DNA of 64,000 nt from NCBI GenBank assembly GCA_009823505.1, contig VZQC01010425.1, positions 1,139,559-1,203,558 of the forward strand, read 5' to 3'. The notes beneath the pieces are model-generated. The model saw only the letters and a list, made by a program, of their open reading frames with translations. It did no database searches and was not told the DNA's origin. Below are positions 63,576-64,000 of this stretch, one piece after another. The stretch's first letter is position 1. Each line of letters starts with the position of its first letter. The stretch is from Rhizomys pruinosus. Its lineage: Eukaryota > Chordata > Mammalia > Rodentia > Spalacidae. The position numbers and the translations under genes were made by a program.

Positions 63576-64000
63576 CAGAGGGGTGTGGACAGACAGACTC
63601 CTACCACAAGAGCAGTGTCCCACTAGGAATTCAGACAATGCCGGAAACCCCAAAGCAATTTTCTAACCCTGGGAAAATGGCCTATAGTTTAGCTGGCATG
63701 TTCAGCGTGGCTGCTGCCAGAGAGGACTTGTCAGAGCCCCCTCTTCCCTGCAACCCCAAACACCCTGACTAGGTGACAGAATTTCAGCCATAGTCAGGTG
63801 GGGAGCCCTTAGATCCCTGGCTCCCACTGCCCCCTGATACTCCCTTGGGAGTTAAACAGAGCCTGCTCCACACCCCACCTCCAGAGGCCCCGAGGCTGTT
63901 TGAAGGAATGCCTAAGAGCAGAAGCTTCCCAGGTCCCTAGTAGAGTCTAATGTTCAGATTCAGTGTATTCTACTTGGTACAACCCTCCACAGCGCCATTT
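63573..64000. other. unique sequence to window end
   Basis: Nothing recognised. Confidence 0.4.

Overview
This window looks like nuclear DNA from a muroid rodent. The evidence is the repeat content: about seventeen B2-family SINE copies, about twenty B1 copies, several ID and B4 (ID+B1) SINEs, a rodent-type LINE-1, and a background of older mammalian repeats (MIR, L2, MaLR LTRs, hAT-like MITEs and an old L1 3' end). The young B1 and B2 copies differ from the mouse and rat consensus I remember, for example a B1 3' part reading CAGCTGGGGCTACAGGGAGACC, so a muroid other than Mus or Rattus is likely. A blind mole-rat relative or another non-murine lineage is possible, but the species cannot be fixed by eye.

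I could not recognise any protein-coding gene with confidence. The open frames in the window are explained by SINEs (recurring B2-derived peptides), by (GA)n/(TC)n microsatellites read as Arg-Glu or Ser-Leu runs, by LINE-1 fragments, or by chance in GC-rich sequence. The single stretch that reads somewhat like a terminal coding exon is on the minus strand at about 54350-54550. It is reported at low confidence with no family assignment. No rRNA, tRNA gene, CRISPR array or bacterial-type operon is present. The window is best read as intronic or intergenic mammalian DNA, rich in MIR and L2, as is common in gene-bearing euchromatin.

Layout. 1-7.3 kb: scattered B2, B1 and MIR in otherwise unique DNA. 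7.5-7.9 kb: an AT-rich repeat-free block that could be a conserved non-coding element. 8-15 kb: MIR, CA/GT arrays, a local 87-bp duplication (11.25 and 12.68 kb) and a TA array. 15.6-17.6 kb: B1/B2 nests. 19.4 kb: a perfect 19-bp hairpin. 20.25 kb: a long AT palindrome. 22.1, 23.4 and 16.3 kb: repeat-free blocks with homeobox-like AT cores. 25.1-28.7 kb: SINE-rich, with an L1 3' end inserted into a MIR. 30-31.7 kb: pyrimidine tract, GA arrays and a hAT-like MITE. 31.9-37.45 kb: one degraded plus-strand LINE-1 with a monomer-bearing 5' UTR, an internal ORF2 deletion and four nested SINEs. 37.5-39.97 kb: B2 insertions with clear target-site duplications and an unusual target used twice. 41-44.6 kb: B4, ID, MITE and L2, plus a cluster of five CCAAT boxes. 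45.65 kb: a roughly 100-bp pure GA array. 47.7-48.9 kb: a dense SINE stack. 51.6-52.6 kb: SINEs and an MST-like LTR. 55.8-56.45 kb: an ancient L1 3' UTR. 57.4-62.6 kb: B2, an MST-like LTR split by a B2, a MITE, MIR and L2. 62.6-64 kb: unique DNA with a GA array.

Because no genes are recognised, nothing can be said about pathways. What the window does show is insertion history: nested retroposons whose order can be read from target-site duplications, two co-existing B2 subfamilies, and several candidate regulatory blocks that need cross-species alignment. All repeat names come from memory of consensus sequences, and exact boundaries are good to about 10-20 bp.
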